A DNA stretch of 22,517 bases from Dehalococcoidia bacterium (GTDB taxonomy: Bacteria; Chloroflexota; Dehalococcoidia; SZUA-161), in assembly GCA_030619685.1 (NCBI GenBank), contig JAUXAX010000030.1:1-22517 (forward strand). The letters are read 5' to 3'. The first letter of the stretch is position 1. Every line of letters starts with the position of its first letter. A model generated the notes under the pieces. It had not been told where the DNA came from. It made no database searches and saw only the letters and a list, made by a program, of their open reading frames with translations. Positions 1 to 8,187 of the stretch are shown here, one piece after another. Both the position numbers and the translations under genes were made by a program.

Positions 1-16
1 ATCGGCTACTGCCGAT
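1..16. repeat. Perfect short hairpin at the left window edge
   Basis: ATCGGC and GCCGAT form a perfect 6-bp stem around a TACT loop. Read on the minus strand it begins directly at the stop codon (16-18) of the truncated four-helix gene, so it could be part of a terminator for the minus-strand genes. Any following T-run would lie outside the window, so this cannot be decided. Confidence 0.35.
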
Positions 17-246
17 TACCGAAACAAACACCTCATCACCTTTTCAGGAAAACTACAGAATAGCCCAGAGGATAATCCGCGTCCCTCTGCGATATTTGCC
101 GGGACTGATGAAGCATATCTTCGAGGTTGACTTACCAATCCGTAGGTTTCATGCCGGGGAGAGAATAGTATGGCTTCATATATGGACAGTGCCACTTTGT
201 GACCCTTCTGCCATACTTTTAAGCTTCTGAAATCTTTCACTACCAT
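16..246 (-). pseudogene. Truncated four-helix-bundle protein (23S rRNA intervening-sequence family)
   Basis: The ATG at 246 opens a 76-residue frame beginning MVVKDFRSLKVWQKGHKVAL. It continues through YGLVSQPRRYASSVPANIAEGRG, which matches the N-terminal half of the S23/four-helix-bundle family (usual pattern: DFRxLxVWQKAHxLAL, then YGLxSQIRRAAxSIPxNIAEG). Family members are usually about 115-125 residues. Here similarity ends after NIAEGRG and an unrelated 15-20 residue tail leads to TAA at 16-18, so helices 3 and 4 are missing. The function of the family is unclear; its members are common as small stand-alone genes and inside rRNA intervening sequences. The gene lies 58 nt downstream of the recombinase gene on the same strand. 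It is probably a remnant, although a short expressed protein cannot be excluded. Confidence 0.6.
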
Positions 247-304
247 ATTCAGCAATCGGTGAGTCGCTGAGTGCTGAGAAACTGATAGCTGAACGCTTAC
301 GAAT

Positions 305-1219
305 TCACTCCGCACGAGGGTGGGCGCTATCATACACCCGGCGCATGCGCTCGGTTGTGAGATGGGTATAGACCTGAGTAGTGGAGATATTGGCATGCCC
401 CAGCAATTCCTGAAGCTCCCTAAGGTTCATCTTCCCGCTATGTAGCAGATGGGTGGCTATGCTATGGCGCAGGACGTGGGGGGTTATCTCGGCCTCGATC
501 CCCGCTTTCTTGGCATAACCCTTAAGGATGAGCCAGAAACCCTGCCTTGTGAGCCGCTGACCCCGGCGGTTGAGGAATAGGGCCGTCTCTCCAGTGGCCC
601 CAAGGAGACGGGCACGGACATCATCAAGATAGCTTTTGACTGCTCTGATAGCCTTGCTATGAATGGGGATAATCCGCTCTTTGGAGCCCTTGCCAAAACA
701 GCGCACGAAGCCAGCTCGCAGATTTACATCGCGCACGTTAAGCGATACCAGCTCGGTCACCCTCATCCCGGTGGCATAAAGTAGCTCCAGCATTGCCTTA
801 TCTCGTTTCCCCGCCGGGGTGGAAAGCTTATCCGGCTGCTCTAGCAATTTCTCGACCTCAGCAACCGAAATCGCCTTGGGCAAGGATTTCCCTACCTTGG
901 GACCGCTTATACCCTCCGCCGGGTTCTTCTCCAGCGTGCCCTCGGCAACCAGGAAATTAAAGAAGGATTTAACTGCAGCTACCTTGCGTGCCATCGTGGC
1001 CGGGGCATAGCTCCGCTCGCTGAGGTTGATCAAGTAGTTCAGCAGCAAAGACCGATCAACAACTCCCCAGCTTGGCAGAGGCCCGTCACTCTTGGCGGTT
1101 TGCTCACGCACGAACGCAGCAAACTGGCTGAGGTCGTTTCTATATGCGTCGAGCGTGTTGTTGGAAGAACCCTTTTCCACTGAGAGAACAGAGAGAAAGC
1201 TTGCAATACCGCTATCCAT
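305..1219 (-). CDS. xerD: Tyrosine recombinase, XerC/XerD type
   Basis: A 304-residue protein of normal Xer length. Residues 1-95 form the SAM-like N-terminal core-binding domain (KGSSNNTLDAYRNDL). Residues about 115-300 form the catalytic domain. The full active-site set is visible: R153 (ATGMRVTEL), K180 (GKGSKER), H248 and R251 (HVLRH), H275 (LLGHANIS) and the nucleophile Y284 (TTQVYTHL). The family resolves chromosome dimers at dif by single-strand exchange with a Tyr-DNA intermediate. The ATG at 1219 is preceded by GGAGG at a 6-nt spacing. The gene starts 27 nt after the NifV-like gene and is probably co-transcribed with it. No flanking att repeats or phage genes are seen, so a housekeeping XerC/D role is more likely than a mobile-element integrase. 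XerC and XerD cannot be separated with confidence from sequence alone. Confidence 0.9.
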   Translation of the reverse strand: MDSGIASFLSVLSVEKGSSNNTLDAYRNDLSQFAAFVREQTAKSDGPLPSWGVVDRSLLLNYLINLSERSYAPATMARKVAAVKSFFNFLVAEGTLEKNPAEGISGPKVGKSLPKAISVAEVEKLLEQPDKLSTPAGKRDKAMLELLYATGMRVTELVSLNVRDVNLRAGFVRCFGKGSKERIIPIHSKAIRAVKSYLDDVRARLLGATGETALFLNRRGQRLTRQGFWLILKGYAKKAGIEAEITPHVLRHSIATHLLHSGKMNLRELQELLGHANISTTQVYTHLTTERMRRVYDSAHPRAE

Positions 1220-1246
1220 TGCGCCCCTCCAGAGTTAATTAAGACA

Positions 1247-2404
1247 TTAGCCCAACATTTTCACAGGAGGCAAGTCAAGATGTCTCTCCTTGCACACCTC
1301 TTGATAAATAAGCGCCAACTCCTTGTCAAACAGCGCCCTCTTTCGCCTTACCGCCATAGCCCTAGCACGTACCAGGATTTCATGGGCTAAATCATCAGGA
1401 AGATCAATTCCGAATTCGTTAGTGAACTTGAAATGAATAGAGTGAGAACCGCTATGCTTGCCCACCAGGATCTGCCGCTCCAGGCCTACTTCCTCAGGAG
1501 AAAAGGCCTCGTATGTACGTGGGTTCTTAAGCACCCCATCGGTATGTATGCCCGACTCGTGGGCGAAGATCTTGTCCCCGGTGATCGCCTGGCTCGCCGG
1601 TAAGGGTCGCCGTGCAACTTCAGCTACGTATTGGGAGATAGCGCGAAGTCGGGTGGTATCGATGCCGAGATCGATTTTCTCAATGTGTTTCAGAGCCATA
1701 ACCACCTCGGCGAGGCAAGCATTGCCAGCCCTCTCGCCCAGACCGTTGACCGTGGTATTGACGTATCTGGCTCCTGCCTTGATACCCGCCATGGCATTGG
1801 CTGTAGCCATACCAAAGTCATCATGGGTATGCATCTCGATATCGAGGCCGACCTCCTCGATCAAGCGGCGAATTACTTCGTAGGTTCTGAAGGGTTCCAG
1901 AACGCCAACAGTATCGCAGAAGCGCATACGGTCAGCACCAGCCTCTTTGGCATTCTGAGCAAACTGGCTAAGAAATTCAGGGGCGGCCCTGGAGGCATCC
2001 TCAGCGTTAACCGAGACGTAGAGGTCATGGCTCTTGGCATACCTGGTTGCCTTTTTGATACTCTCCAGAACCCATCCCTGGCTCTGCCGAAGTTTATATT
2101 GTATATGGATGTCCGAAACAGGGATGCTCAAGGCAACAGCCCTGGTGTCACATTTCAGCGAGGAGTCGATATCTGAGATAACTGGCCGATTCCAGGTGAG
2201 GATTCTCGACCGTAGCCCCAGGGCGATAATAGTCTTGATCGCTGCCATCTCATCGCCCCCCATAGCAGGGACACCTACCTCGATCTCGTGGATGCCCATC
2301 TCATCGAGCATCCTGGCGATGCGCACCTTCTCCTCGTTGGTGAACACCACCCCTGCTGTCTGCTCACCATCTCTTAGCGTGGTATCATCAACAAATAGAT
2401 CCAA
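1247..2404 (-). CDS. Homocitrate synthase/NifV-like acyltransferase (possibly Re-citrate synthase)
   Basis: A DRE-TIM metallolyase of the 2-isopropylmalate/homocitrate synthase superfamily, which condenses acetyl-CoA with a 2-oxoacid. From the TTG at 2404 the protein has 385 residues, near the usual NifV length. The N-terminal DDTTLRDGEQTAG carries the substrate-binding Arg and metal-binding Asp. IPVSDIHIQYKL and RMRFCDTVG follow. MHTHDDFG (His192, His194) and GLGERAGN (about 222-229) supply metal ligands, and FAHESGIHTDG is the C-terminal catalytic stretch. A longer GTG frame opens at 2476, but that codon lies inside the promoter (2467-2495), while TTG 2404 has GGAGG six bases upstream. The sequence is closest to NifV in my recollection, yet no nitrogenase genes are nearby. 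Proteins of this family act as Re-citrate synthase in Clostridium kluyveri and Dehalococcoides, which would fit an anaerobe. The substrate is unresolved. Confidence 0.82.
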   Translation of the reverse strand: MDLFVDDTTLRDGEQTAGVVFTNEEKVRIARMLDEMGIHEIEVGVPAMGGDEMAAIKTIIALGLRSRILTWNRPVISDIDSSLKCDTRAVALSIPVSDIHIQYKLRQSQGWVLESIKKATRYAKSHDLYVSVNAEDASRAAPEFLSQFAQNAKEAGADRMRFCDTVGVLEPFRTYEVIRRLIEEVGLDIEMHTHDDFGMATANAMAGIKAGARYVNTTVNGLGERAGNACLAEVVMALKHIEKIDLGIDTTRLRAISQYVAEVARRPLPASQAITGDKIFAHESGIHTDGVLKNPRTYEAFSPEEVGLERQILVGKHSGSHSIHFKFTNEFGIDLPDDLAHEILVRARAMAVRRKRALFDKELALIYQEVCKERHLDLPPVKMLG

Positions 2405-2410
2405 GCCACC

Positions 2411-2415
2411 CCTCC
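2411..2415 (-). promoter_or_regulatory. Shine-Dalgarno site deciding the TTG start of the NifV-like gene
   Basis: GGAGG, inside GGGAGGGG on the minus strand, ends six bases before the TTG at 2404. This places translation start directly before the conserved family N-terminus and discards the 24 extra residues of the longer frame. Confidence 0.7.
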
Positions 2416-2466
2416 CACATATCCCTGCTCGCTGACATTCAGTAGTAATCAGGGCAAAGCTTTCTA

Positions 2467-2495
2467 AACATAACACAATATATTTCGGTTTGCAA
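2467..2495 (-). promoter_or_regulatory. Sigma-70-type promoter for the NifV-like/xer operon
   Basis: Minus strand TTGCAA (2490-2495), a 17-bp AT-rich spacer, then TATGTT (2467-2472); each hexamer matches consensus at 4 of 6 positions. Predicted initiation near 2460 leaves a leader of about 55 nt before the TTG at 2404. Confidence 0.5.
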
Positions 2496-2535
2496 GATGA
2501 TTAGTGACACATCATATCCCTTCTTTCATTTTCTT

Positions 2536-2703
2536 TCAGCAGGGATATTCTTTTCTTCGCTTAGTCACTGTCGTTACCGGTTCCGGTGAAGCTCTGGGGT
2601 GGCGTAAATGCTCGGGGCGACGTCAGCGATTCTCTAGGCTCTCCAGGCGCTAAGGGTCATACCGCCGCTTCCACTGATAAAAAGTTCTGGGACTAACTCC
2701 AAA
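2536..2703 (-). pseudogene. IS481-like transposase N-terminal remnant with in-frame stops
   Basis: Read on the minus strand from 2703, the frame gives FGVSPRTFYQWKRRYDP, then TAG (2650-2652), RLESLENR, TGA (2623-2625), RRPEHLRHPRASPEPVTTV and on to a third stop TGA (2536-2538). Across the stops this is the pattern of the helix-turn-helix region of IS481/IS3-group transposases: GISRxTFYxWxRRYDP, then LxSLEDRSRRP, then a Pro/Arg-rich linker and a ...REYP segment. The DDE catalytic domain is absent. The reading frame is held through two stops without a frameshift, so decay is by point mutation plus loss of the 3' end. An upstream open frame reaches 2934 but shows no convincing similarity. No terminal inverted repeats were found. 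Confidence 0.6.
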
Positions 2704-3119
2704 GAAAGCGACGGGTAAGCTGAGTATTATCGCCATCCGTAGCGGCCGGGCAGCACTATTGGCTGCAGCCAGAATCAGCATGCCGCCACATCTCTTCAGC
2801 GATTGCAGTACTATTTTCCCATTGCAATTGCGCGAAATAACCATTGTATACCAGGTGAAGGATGTGCTAATTTCGTTTACGCAAGTCGAAGACGACTGAA
2901 TATTCTTAAGCGACGTATTCGATTGAAGACACAACCTCGTGGAGGAATCTTACGTGGAAACGGTGCTGGCCGGTGAGAAGGTAGCCAGTTTCCCCAGCCC
3001 AGTGACTTGCACTTTGGGCGAGGAGGTTGGCATGGCAGGTAAGAGAAAGACAGTGCTAGATAAAGCCTATCCGAAAGCTGCCTGCACCAGCGAGCGCAAG
3101 CAGATGGAGAAGATGCAAG
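2704..3119. other. Gene-poor interval upstream of the sensor kinase operon
   Basis: No convincing gene. A 63-codon plus-strand frame from a GTG at 2939 to 3130 resembles nothing I recognise, lacks a good ribosome site and overlaps the kinase start. Within it GGAAAC (2955-2960) and GTTTCC (2989-2994) can pair, with an inner TGGC/GCCA stem, so part of this interval may be a structured leader of the kinase operon. No clear -35/-10 pair was identified. Confidence 0.35.
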
Positions 3120-4859
3120 ATGAAGGATAAAGGCACACATCATATGCGTATGCCCAACAGAATGATCTTGATCGGCTTCGGGCTTGCGATAGTGCTGTTC
3201 TGGATTGTTGACGCCATTATGATGGTCTTTGTATTCGACGAGGGTAATTTTGTCGGGCAAATGTTTTCCGTAGATTGGCATCAATTGTGGATGCGTTTAT
3301 TGGCGGTGTGCGCTCTCATCGCGTTCGCCATCTATGCGCAAGCCGCCATCAACCAGCGCAAGCGGGCGGAGGAGGTGCTGCGACAAAGCGAGAACGACTA
3401 TAGAGTCCTATTCAACAGCACAAATGTTGGTCTGCTTGTTATTGATGGCAAAACGATAAAAGTAGTGCTCGCTAATAAACGTGCTGCGAAAATGCTCGAA
3501 TTTGATTCTGCAGAAGATATGATTGGGAGCAATCTACTTGACAGCATTCACCCAGACGATAAACATATAGCCATCGAGGGTTTTGAAAAGGATCTGTTTG
3601 AACAAGAGCGGCGTCAGAGATACGAAGTTCGGGTGAGGACCCAAGGTGGTGGAGAGATATGGATAAACGCTGTTGGTACAAGAATTGAACATAAGGGAAG
3701 AATAGCAGTTTTGCTTTCAATCAAAGACGTCACCGATCTCAAGCTGGCTAAGGATGCGCTGCAAGGATCGGAGGAGAGATTCAAGTATTTGCTTGAAGAA
3801 ATGAACGATGGCTACTGCGTGTTTCAAGGGTCTACAGTAGCTTTTGCCAATGCAAGGATTGCGGAGATGTTTGGATATGAGCAGGAAGAGGTAGTGGGCA
3901 GGACTGTCCAGGAACTTCTGCCACCAGAAATAGTAGACGGGCTATCAAAAGTGCGTGCACAGAGACAGCGCGGCGAGGCCGTGCCGGAGCAATATGAAAT
4001 AACCCTGGTAAGCAAGGATGGAAAGACACGTCCGGTTGAGCTTGGGACCAGGGTCATAGAGTATGCAGGCAAGCCAGCTCTCTCCGTGGTTATCAGGGAT
4101 ATCACTGAGCGCAAGCAGGCTGAGGAAAAGATCCACAGTCTCAATGAAGAGCTTGAGCAGCGAGTCATCGAACGCACCACGCAACTCCAGGCCGTCAACA
4201 AGGAACTGGAGGCCTTTGCCTATTCCGTATCACATGACCTGCGTGCCCCTCTGCGCAGCATCGATGGCTTCAGCCAGGTGCTGCTGGAGGACTACACCGG
4301 CAAGCTGGACGAGGAAGGCCAAGACTACCTCCAGCGTGTGCGCTCGGCCAGCCAGCGTATGGCGGAGCTCATCGACGATATTCTAAGTCTCTCACGCGTG
4401 ACACGCAGCGAGATGCGGCGCGAGACGGTCGATCTCAGTGCACTGGCGCAGACGATCGCAATGGAGCTTCAGCAAAGCCAGCCCGAGCGCCAGGTGGAGC
4501 TCATCATCAGCCCAGGGTTAGTCGCCACAGGCGATGTCCACCTGCTGCGGGTAGCGCTGGAGAACCTGCTCGGCAACGCGTGGAAGTTCACCAACAAGCG
4601 TTCACCCGCAACGATAGAATTCGGCTGTGCTGAAACCAACGGCCAATCCGCATATTTCGTGCGCGACAACGGCGTAGGCTTCGACATGGCCTACGCGGAC
4701 AAACTGTTTGGCGCCTTCCAGCGCCTGCACTCATCAAACGAGTTCGAAGGCACTGGCATCGGCCTGGCTACAGTACAGCGCATCCTTCACCGCCACGGCG
4801 GCAACATCTGGGCGCAAAGCGCAGTGGACCAGGGCGCTACATTTTACTTCACACTTTAG
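3120..4859 (+). CDS. Membrane-anchored sensor histidine kinase with two PAS domains
   Basis: A 579-residue protein. Two membrane segments (about 15-38 and 57-77) flank a short extracytoplasmic loop. PAS domain 1 spans about 92-205 and PAS domain 2 about 217-330, each ending in a PAC-like (K/R)D(V/I)T motif. A coiled coil runs from about 333 to 360. The HisKA domain holds the phospho-acceptor H372 in SHDLRAPL. The HATPase domain has the N box (N482, N486), G1 box DNGVGF (516-521) and G2 box GTGIGLA (544-550), and ends at the C-terminus. The core resembles the phytochrome-like kinase subgroup but has no GAF/PHY sensor. The start at 3120 is uncertain; ATG 3144 is an alternative that removes eight residues. 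It is followed after 18 nt by a response regulator, its likely partner. No ligand can be deduced from the sequence. Confidence 0.92.
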   Translation: MKDKGTHHMRMPNRMILIGFGLAIVLFWIVDAIMMVFVFDEGNFVGQMFSVDWHQLWMRLLAVCALIAFAIYAQAAINQRKRAEEVLRQSENDYRVLFNSTNVGLLVIDGKTIKVVLANKRAAKMLEFDSAEDMIGSNLLDSIHPDDKHIAIEGFEKDLFEQERRQRYEVRVRTQGGGEIWINAVGTRIEHKGRIAVLLSIKDVTDLKLAKDALQGSEERFKYLLEEMNDGYCVFQGSTVAFANARIAEMFGYEQEEVVGRTVQELLPPEIVDGLSKVRAQRQRGEAVPEQYEITLVSKDGKTRPVELGTRVIEYAGKPALSVVIRDITERKQAEEKIHSLNEELEQRVIERTTQLQAVNKELEAFAYSVSHDLRAPLRSIDGFSQVLLEDYTGKLDEEGQDYLQRVRSASQRMAELIDDILSLSRVTRSEMRRETVDLSALAQTIAMELQQSQPERQVELIISPGLVATGDVHLLRVALENLLGNAWKFTNKRSPATIEFGCAETNGQSAYFVRDNGVGFDMAYADKLFGAFQRLHSSNEFEGTGIGLATVQRILHRHGGNIWAQSAVDQGATFYFTL

Positions 4860-4877
4860 CCAAGAAAGAGGTGACAG

Positions 4878-5327
4878 ATGAACAACAAAATCATCCTGTT
4901 GGTGGAAGACAACCCCGACGACGAGGTGCTGACTCTACGCGCACTCGAGAAAAACAATATTCTGAACGAAGTGGTGGTGGCACATGATGGGGTCGAGGCG
5001 CTGGACTATCTGTTTGGCAATGGCAGCTACGCCGGTCGTGACAACAGCGTTATGCCAGAGCTTATCCTGCTGGATTTGAAGCTGCCCAAGATCGATGGTC
5101 TGGAGGTATTGCGACGCATCCGCGCCGACAAGCGCACAAAGCTCCTCCCCGTGGTCATACTCACCTCTTCCAAAGAGGAGCGAGACCTGATTGAGGGCTA
5201 TAGCCTGGGTGTCAACAGCTACATTCGTAAACCTGTGGACTTCGTCCAATTCGGCCAGGCAGTGCAGCAACTGGGGCTGTACTGGCTGGTATTGAATGTT
5301 GCTCCGCCGAAGATGAGGACAGCTTAG
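4878..5327 (+). CDS. Single-domain response regulator, Rcp1/CheY-like
   Basis: A 149-residue receiver domain with no output domain. The acidic pocket is D11, with D14 and D15 close by (LLVEDNPDDE). The phosphorylation site is D66 (LILLDLKLPKIDG), the switch Thr is T96 (VILTSS) and the invariant Lys is K118 (YIRKPVDF). NPDDE and the extended loop between DYLF and LILLDL match the Rcp1-type regulators that pair with phytochrome-like kinases. The ATG at 4878 has an AGAGGTG ribosome site. It sits between two kinase genes and directly abuts the next one (TAG then ATG). It probably accepts phosphate from the upstream kinase and may relay it by protein contact. Confidence 0.93.
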   Translation: MNNKIILLVEDNPDDEVLTLRALEKNNILNEVVVAHDGVEALDYLFGNGSYAGRDNSVMPELILLDLKLPKIDGLEVLRRIRADKRTKLLPVVILTSSKEERDLIEGYSLGVNSYIRKPVDFVQFGQAVQQLGLYWLVLNVAPPKMRTA

Positions 5328-7616
5328 ATGAGCACACCACTTCGCGTATTGATCGTTGAGGATGCAGAAGACGATACTCTATTAGTGCTGCGTGAGCTGC
5401 GGCGCGGCGGCTATGAGCCGACCTTTGAACGGGTCGACACGCCCGAAGCCATAAATGCCGCTCTCGAACAGCAGACGTGGGATATCGTCCTCTCCGACTA
5501 CGCTATGCCGCGCTTCAGTATGCCTGCGGCGTTGGCGATGGTGAAGGAAAAAGGGCTCGACCTGCCATTCATAATCGTTTCCGGCGCTATCGGCGAAGAG
5601 GCTGCGGTGGCAGCCATGCGAGCCGGTGCCCACGACTACGTAATGAAGAGCAATCTGGCGCGACTTGCCCCCGCTGTCGAACGGGAGTTGCGCGAAGCAG
5701 AGGTGCGCCGTGAGCGCAAGCGGGCGGAGGAAGCTCTGCGAGAGTCGGAGGAACACTACTCGGCGCTGGTGGGAAATCTAACTGATGCAGTGTTCACGTT
5801 CAAGGGAGGAGTAATTACCTGGTGTAATGACAGAGTCGAGGAAATATACAGCTACCCGAAAGAGGAACTGCTCGGCAAGAACGCGAGTTTCTTTTACCCG
5901 AGCGACATCAGTCCTTCGGAATTCACCAGAGCAATTGCCACTGCGATAAAAAAGCACGGGCTTTTCCGTGGCGCAAGCAAGTTCCAAAGGAGGGATGGAA
6001 GCTTTGTAGATATCGAATACTCCCTCTCGCAGATACCGGGCAAAGACGCTCTTGAGATAATCGCAGTCGCCAGAGACGTCACCGAGCGCAGGCGAATGGA
6101 GGAGGCCCTGCGAGAGAGTGAGGCGCACTACCGTCTACTCGCCGATAACGCGACAGATGTCATTTGGACCGTCGATTTGAACATGCGTCTCACCTACATC
6201 AGTCCTTCTGTTACCTACCTGCTGGGCTGCAGCGTTGAGGAAGCCATGAGCAAGAACATGCAAGCAGTCTTTACCCCTGCTTCGGTTGAGCTTGCCATGA
6301 AGGTTCTTGCAGAAGAACTGGCCGTGGAAAACATGAAACAGAAGGATCTGGCCAGGTCGCGGACGCTGGAGATTGAGTTGAATCGCAAGGATGGTTCTAC
6401 AGTACCGGTCGAGGTAAACTGCACTTTCCTGCGTGAGTCTGATGGACGCCCCGTTGAGATTTTGGTGATAGCCCGCGACATCACCGAGCGCAAGCGGGCT
6501 GAGGAGGCAGTGCGACGTAGTGAAGAGTACCTCAGAGTACTCCTGGAAAACGCACTAGACGTCATTGTAGTTCTCAACAGTGACACAACCATCCGCTTCA
6601 AAACTCCATCCTTCGAACGTATGTTTGGGGAAGCTCGGCATGGCAAGAATCCTTTTGGAGCTGTTCACCCTGATGATATCCCAAAGGCAGCCGATGCCTT
6701 TCAGCAATTGATGCAAAATCCAGGTGCCACTGTGCACATGGAGATACGTGGCCAGCACCGGGATGGTTCGTGGCGTACCTTTGAGGTGCTGGGCAGAAAC
6801 CTCCTCGATAATCCGGCAGTGGCAGGTATAGTTGCGAATTTCCGTGACATCACCGACCGCAAGAGGATGGAGCAGCAGCTTCAACTTGCCGGCCGCTTAG
6901 CAGCAGTCGGTGAACTGGCAGCAGGCATTGCCCACGAGTTGAATAACCCCCTCACCGCAGTCCAGGCTTTTGCTCAGTTTCTCACAGACAGGGACAACCT
7001 GGATGAAACCGTAAAGAGCGATGTGGAAACCATATACAGAGAGGCACAGCGCGCCACCAGAATCACCGCTAGCCTGCTTCGCTTCGCCCGCAGGCATAAG
7101 CCCGATAAACGCCTTATCTCCATAAACGAAGCCATTGAGAAGGCTCTGGAACTGCACGCCTACCGGCTGAAGCTCAGCAATATAGAGGTATTGGTGGAAT
7201 TGGCTCCCGACCTCCCAATGACCATGGCTGACTCCGATCAGATGCACCAGGCCTTTGTGAACATTATTAGCAACGCCGAGCAGGCTATGACAGAGGCCCA
7301 TAGCAAAGGTAAGCTTTCTGTCAAGACGCAAAGGGTAGGCGAAATGGTCCAAGCAGCTTTTACTGACGACGGACCTGGCATCCCAGAAGACGACCTGAAG
7401 AGCATATTTGACCCGTTCTTCACCACCAAAGGAGTGGGAAAGGGAACAGGGCTTGGTCTTAGCATCTGCTATGGTATCGTCGAAGAGCATGGAGGCCATA
7501 TGTATGCCAGGAGCAAGCCTGGCAAAGGAGCGACTTTTGTGGTGGAGATACCCATCGTCTCCGAAGGTCAGCCCATTGCTGAGCACGCTGACTCAACCGA
7601 GGTCCAGAAGGCCTGA
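5328..7616 (+). CDS. REC-PAS-PAS-PAS histidine kinase (soluble hybrid sensor)
   Basis: A 762-residue cytoplasmic protein without membrane segments. Domain order: N-terminal receiver (about 5-118; acidic E11/D12, phospho-acceptor D57 in LSDYAMP, K107); PAS1 (about 140-255); PAS2 (about 263-387); PAS3 (about 398-512); HisKA (about 524-590; H536 in AHELNNPL); HATPase (about 635-742; N645/N649, DGPGIP at 681-686, GTGLGLS at 706-712). The kinase core is of the NtrB/AtoS-like type, different from the upstream kinase. The N-terminal receiver suggests that it is controlled by phosphotransfer, plausibly from the 3120 kinase, so the three genes may form a branched relay. Each PAS is followed by a repeated (E/D)RKR-type linker, which suggests internal duplication. 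No DNA-binding regulator is encoded here. Confidence 0.92.
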   Translation: MSTPLRVLIVEDAEDDTLLVLRELRRGGYEPTFERVDTPEAINAALEQQTWDIVLSDYAMPRFSMPAALAMVKEKGLDLPFIIVSGAIGEEAAVAAMRAGAHDYVMKSNLARLAPAVERELREAEVRRERKRAEEALRESEEHYSALVGNLTDAVFTFKGGVITWCNDRVEEIYSYPKEELLGKNASFFYPSDISPSEFTRAIATAIKKHGLFRGASKFQRRDGSFVDIEYSLSQIPGKDALEIIAVARDVTERRRMEEALRESEAHYRLLADNATDVIWTVDLNMRLTYISPSVTYLLGCSVEEAMSKNMQAVFTPASVELAMKVLAEELAVENMKQKDLARSRTLEIELNRKDGSTVPVEVNCTFLRESDGRPVEILVIARDITERKRAEEAVRRSEEYLRVLLENALDVIVVLNSDTTIRFKTPSFERMFGEARHGKNPFGAVHPDDIPKAADAFQQLMQNPGATVHMEIRGQHRDGSWRTFEVLGRNLLDNPAVAGIVANFRDITDRKRMEQQLQLAGRLAAVGELAAGIAHELNNPLTAVQAFAQFLTDRDNLDETVKSDVETIYREAQRATRITASLLRFARRHKPDKRLISINEAIEKALELHAYRLKLSNIEVLVELAPDLPMTMADSDQMHQAFVNIISNAEQAMTEAHSKGKLSVKTQRVGEMVQAAFTDDGPGIPEDDLKSIFDPFFTTKGVGKGTGLGLSICYGIVEEHGGHMYARSKPGKGATFVVEIPIVSEGQPIAEHADSTEVQKA

Positions 7617-7649
7617 GATAGACCAAGCCAAAGCAACGATATCAAGACT

Positions 7650-7916
7650 TCATTTTTTGGTCGTTACTACTATTCTTCTGACAGGGGGTTCGTCTCCTCT
7701 GTGTTGAGGAGGGTACATCTTGTCAGCCTCTTTGAGCCCATCTGAGACCCTCTCCACTTCGGGCAGGGCTTCAAGGATGCCAAGAAGCGGGACATCAGTC
7801 CGCAAAAGGAGTTTGATTCTGATGCCTGTAGCCGCTGATCCCTTGACAGCCAAGACCTTAATCTGAGGCGTCTTTGTCAAGCGCCTATGCAAACCATTTG
7901 TTGCGACCATAATCAT
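7650..7916 (-). CDS. Small hypothetical protein, unrecognised
   Basis: The ATG at 7916, preceded by AAAAGG, opens an 88-residue frame that is convergent with the kinase operon. The protein begins MIMVATNGLHRRL, has a central KLLLRTDVPLLGILEALPEVERVSD segment with an amphipathic beta-helix-like pattern, and ends in a basic RRIVVTTKK tail. The frame stays open upstream to 8096, but that part is low-complexity and does not look coding. I recognise no family. The ordered hydrophobic pattern suggests genuine coding or a recently decayed gene, but there is no independent support. Confidence 0.35.
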   Translation of the reverse strand: MIMVATNGLHRRLTKTPQIKVLAVKGSAATGIRIKLLLRTDVPLLGILEALPEVERVSDGLKEADKMYPPQHRGDEPPVRRIVVTTKK

Positions 7917-8187
7917 TGTAACCTTTTGTGGGCGACCCGTGTTCGTATAAGATTTTAGTGGAATTAGTGCAGCTCGCAATTTCCGTTGGGTTCCGGTTAG
8001 ACGTTGGCTGTCGCTACGGGCACCGGCGTTGCTAGGGAAGCAACTTCCAGCGTGGTTTGTGGATGGGGACGTTTCGGGGATTTGCCAAGCCGTCACTCCC
8101 GTTTTGGGTGAACAAAGCGAGCCGCACAGGCCGCGTTATCGAAGCGCACCCTGCAGATATCGTTTTCAATGCTGTATTTGCATTGCG
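7917..8187. other. Intergenic interval between the small hypothetical ORF and arsM
   Basis: No supported gene. One short stem (GTTGCT/AGCAAC, 8028-8044, loop AGGGA) lies downstream of arsM on its strand, but no T-run follows, so it is not called a terminator. Confidence 0.4.

Noticed and set aside
305..1219. Integrase of an integrated element with att sites
   Set aside because: No direct repeats, tRNA gene or phage/ICE genes are visible beside it.
2405..2476. GTG start at 2476 for the NifV-like gene, adding 24 residues
   Set aside because: The codon lies between the -35 and -10 of the likely promoter, the extra residues are not family-like, and TTG 2404 has a well-spaced GGAGG.
2939..3130. 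63-codon plus-strand ORF before the sensor kinase
   Set aside because: No family similarity or convincing ribosome site; it overlaps the kinase start and a foldable leader.
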